Below are positions 62,486 to 64,000 of a stretch of DNA of 64,000 nucleotides, in pieces. A program made the position numbers and the translations under genes. The notes beneath the pieces were generated by a model. The model ran no database searches and was not told the origin of the DNA. It saw only the letters and a list, made by a program, of their open reading frames with translations. The DNA comes from JAJKIP01 sp037200685. Its GTDB lineage: Bacteria; Bacteroidota; Bacteroidia; Chitinophagales; Chitinophagaceae. Positions within the stretch are counted from its first letter, which is position 1. Every line of letters starts with the position of its first letter. The stretch spans positions 100,735 through 164,734 of the forward strand of contig JBBCIG010000007.1 in NCBI GenBank assembly GCA_037200685.1, given 5' to 3'.

Positions 62486-63436
62486 ATGGAAAAGACTATG
62501 AAAAAATCTTCACTTACAATTAGTGAAAACGGGTTAGAGAAAAAATCTTCTTCTAAACGTTTAGAAGTATTGAAGACGTATAAAATATATATCGGCGGAC
62601 AATTCCCGAGAACGGAATCCGGTCGCTTTTATATTCCAACCAATACAGCAGGAAAAAAGCTGGCGAATGTGTGCCTGAGTTCAAGAAAAGATTTTCGTGA
62701 TGCAGTTGTATCAGCCAGAGGAGCGTTTGGGGGATGGAGCAGCCGTGCTGCTTTCAACCGCGGACAAATATTATACCGCATGGCGGAAATGCTGGAAGGA
62801 AGAAAAGCGCAGTTCATTGATGAACTGATGCAACAGGATGCCACAAAAGCAAAAGCGGAAAAGGAAGTAAATCTTGCAATTGATCGTTTGATTTATTATT
62901 CTGGTTGGTGCGATAAGTTTCAGCAAATATTCAGTGCGGTCAATCCTGTTGCTTCATCACATTTTAATTTCTCCGTGCCGGAACCGACAGGCGTTGTGAG
63001 CATTATTGCCCCGCAAAGCGATTCGTTGTTAGGATTAGTTTCCGTGATTGCTCCTGTGATTGCAGGAGGAAATACTTGTGTAGTGTTAGCATCAGAAACA
63101 AAACCTCTTTGTTCTGTTACGTTTGCTGAAGTGCTGAACTCATCCGATTTGCCGGGTGGTGTTGTAAATATTTTAACAGGCAAGCCTGCTGAATTAGCGA
63201 CCTGGTTCGTCGATCACATGGATGTAAATGCAACCATTTATTGCGAAAAAGATTCTACTGTTCAGAAGATGATACGGGAAAAATCCGCATTGAACTTAAA
63301 GCGTATTAGTTTTTATGATAAAATAAACTGGAATGAAGAAGAAGGACAATCTCCTTATTTTATCATGGATACACAAGAAATAAAAACAACCTGGCATCCC
63401 GTTGAGAATATTGCTGGATCGGGCGGGGGTTATTAA
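62486..63436 (+). CDS. Aldehyde dehydrogenase-like protein without catalytic domain
   Basis: A 316-residue protein with only the first part of the aldehyde dehydrogenase fold: TYKIYIGGQFPRTESG at the start, FGGWSSRAAFNRGQILYRMA, then PTGVVSIIAPQSDSLLGLVS and VIAGGNTCVVLASETKPLCS, SSDLPGGVVNILTG. It stops before the Cys nucleophile and has no E-L-G-G base motif, so it cannot be an enzyme of this class by itself. The stop is followed by another gene, so it is not a simple frameshift. I recall the same deoC-ALDH-short ALDH order in other Bacteroidota, which points to a stable regulatory or structural subunit that pairs with the full enzyme. Confidence 0.85.
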   Translation: MEKTMKKSSLTISENGLEKKSSSKRLEVLKTYKIYIGGQFPRTESGRFYIPTNTAGKKLANVCLSSRKDFRDAVVSARGAFGGWSSRAAFNRGQILYRMAEMLEGRKAQFIDELMQQDATKAKAEKEVNLAIDRLIYYSGWCDKFQQIFSAVNPVASSHFNFSVPEPTGVVSIIAPQSDSLLGLVSVIAPVIAGGNTCVVLASETKPLCSVTFAEVLNSSDLPGGVVNILTGKPAELATWFVDHMDVNATIYCEKDSTVQKMIREKSALNLKRISFYDKINWNEEEGQSPYFIMDTQEIKTTWHPVENIAGSGGGY

Positions 63437-63481
63437 ATCTTTTAAAGATTGATTTTGGTAAAGTTTTTGAATATAAATGCC

Positions 63482-63958
63482 ATGATGAAAAAAATCATTT
63501 TTGTTGTTACCTTCTTTATTTCTTTGCAATCTTTTGCGCAAAGCCAGCCCCGTGAAAATGGCGACACTGGTTTATTAAAACCGTTGGACAGCAGCTCTGT
63601 GATTATCCATAAAGATCCTCGTCTTGATTTGCTGGTGAATAAACAAATCCAGGTAAATGAAGTAACCAGTCGTGATGCACGCAGGATCGGCAAAGGATTC
63701 CGGTTGCTAATCATCAGTACCAACAATCGTGAAGAAGCGATCTCCGCAAAAACAAAACTCTATACTTATTTTCCTGAATTAAAAGCCTACTTGTGGCACC
63801 AGTCACCTTATTATAAAGTAAAAGCCGGCAATTTTAAAGAACGCAAAGACGCAGAAGACTTTCAGAAAAGATTGAATATCTATTTTCCCAAAGGCGTATT
63901 CATTATGAATGACGTGGTAGAATTAAAATTGGACAAGCCCTGGGAAGAAGAGCTTTAA
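63482..63958 (+). CDS. SPOR domain-containing exported protein
   Basis: About 158 residues from the ATG at 63482 (ATG-ATG; an upstream TTG is unlikely). Signal peptide IIFVVTFFISLQSFAQS, a linker, and a C-terminal SPOR-type domain: FRLLIISTNNREEAISAKTK, LYTYFPELKAYLWHQSPYYK, VKAGNFKERKDAEDFQKRLN, YFPKGVFIMND. SPOR domains bind denuded peptidoglycan glycan strands, mainly at division sites. The protein is short, with no catalytic part, and ends close to the right edge of the window. The first base after the stop begins an intergenic region to the window end. Confidence 0.9.
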   Translation: MMKKIIFVVTFFISLQSFAQSQPRENGDTGLLKPLDSSSVIIHKDPRLDLLVNKQIQVNEVTSRDARRIGKGFRLLIISTNNREEAISAKTKLYTYFPELKAYLWHQSPYYKVKAGNFKERKDAEDFQKRLNIYFPKGVFIMNDVVELKLDKPWEEEL

Positions 63959-64000
63959 TGTCTATTTTATTTAGCATGCAGTAAATGCTATTTTTGCAAG

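Overview
This window looks like a chromosomal piece of a Bacteroidota bacterium, most likely of the Chitinophagaceae type. The evidence is the gene families present: TonB-linked beta-barrels of the OMP_b-brl_3 type, a long SecA with a C-terminal zinc motif, a DUF1735 lipoprotein, an ECF sigma factor next to a TPR-CHAT protein, a LytS/LytTR pair, YhcH, DUF3601 and DinB proteins. No rRNA, tRNA or CRISPR array was recognised.

Layout. 0-7.4 kb: a ferritin-like protein running off the left edge (frame broken), lysA broken by two one-base shifts, scpB, a four-helix-bundle protein, atpG, a lipoprotein and an ABC ATPase/permease pair. 7.9-11.2 kb: secA with an intrinsic terminator. 11.7-13.8 kb: a compact, A+T-rich ribosomal-peptide (RiPP) locus with a radical SAM/SPASM maturase, two small precursor-like peptides sharing the core S-W-D-N-G-W-x-N, and a single-pass membrane protein between them. 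The 59-residue first precursor is very short and easily missed. 14.2-21.6 kb: five tightly packed genes, DUF262 protein, SMC-like DUF3696 ATPase, an unknown protein, and a type III restriction-modification pair (Mod, Res). 21.7-25.1 kb: repeat-rich accessory DNA with two small membrane proteins and a helical protein. 25.1-31.5 kb: YhcH, small membrane proteins, a Gfo/Idh/MocA oxidoreductase, DUF3601, DinB, and a TonB-type receptor whose last 60 or so codons are shifted out of frame. 31.9-35.8 kb: a three-gene Hsp70 operon with two unknown partners. 36-39.3 kb: DJ-1/PfpI protein, RRM protein, LLM oxidoreductase, and an overlapping toxin-antitoxin pair. 39.3-43.9 kb: ECF sigma, TPR membrane protein and TPR-CHAT protease operon. 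44-50 kb: DUF1735 lipoprotein and a TonB receptor-YfiR-histidine kinase operon. 50.4-57.6 kb: two amidohydrolase-family proteins and another TonB-type receptor. 57.8-59.6 kb: LytS/LytTR two-component pair. 59.7-64 kb: deoC, an aldehyde dehydrogenase, a catalytic-domain-less aldehyde dehydrogenase, and a SPOR protein.

How it fits together. The strongest candidate for a little-described system is the peptide locus at 11.7-13.8 kb. Its maturase has the C-terminal cysteine pattern of cyclophane-forming radical SAM enzymes, and both peptides carry regularly spaced aromatic-x-Asn triplets, the substrate grammar of those enzymes. Downstream, the five-gene operon looks like a type III restriction system fused transcriptionally to a DUF262/ATPase/unknown module, a plausible composite anti-phage island.

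The intergenic DNA is unusual. At least twelve copies of one interspersed element (core GTGCGACGCAACAG) sit in the gaps, together with triloop mini-hairpins, a 21-bp minisatellite, TTTGAC-rich arrays and an 82-nt perfect direct repeat. Four of the disrupted frames are explained by single-base changes, at least one in an A homopolymer, so sequencing error must be considered before calling pseudogenes.
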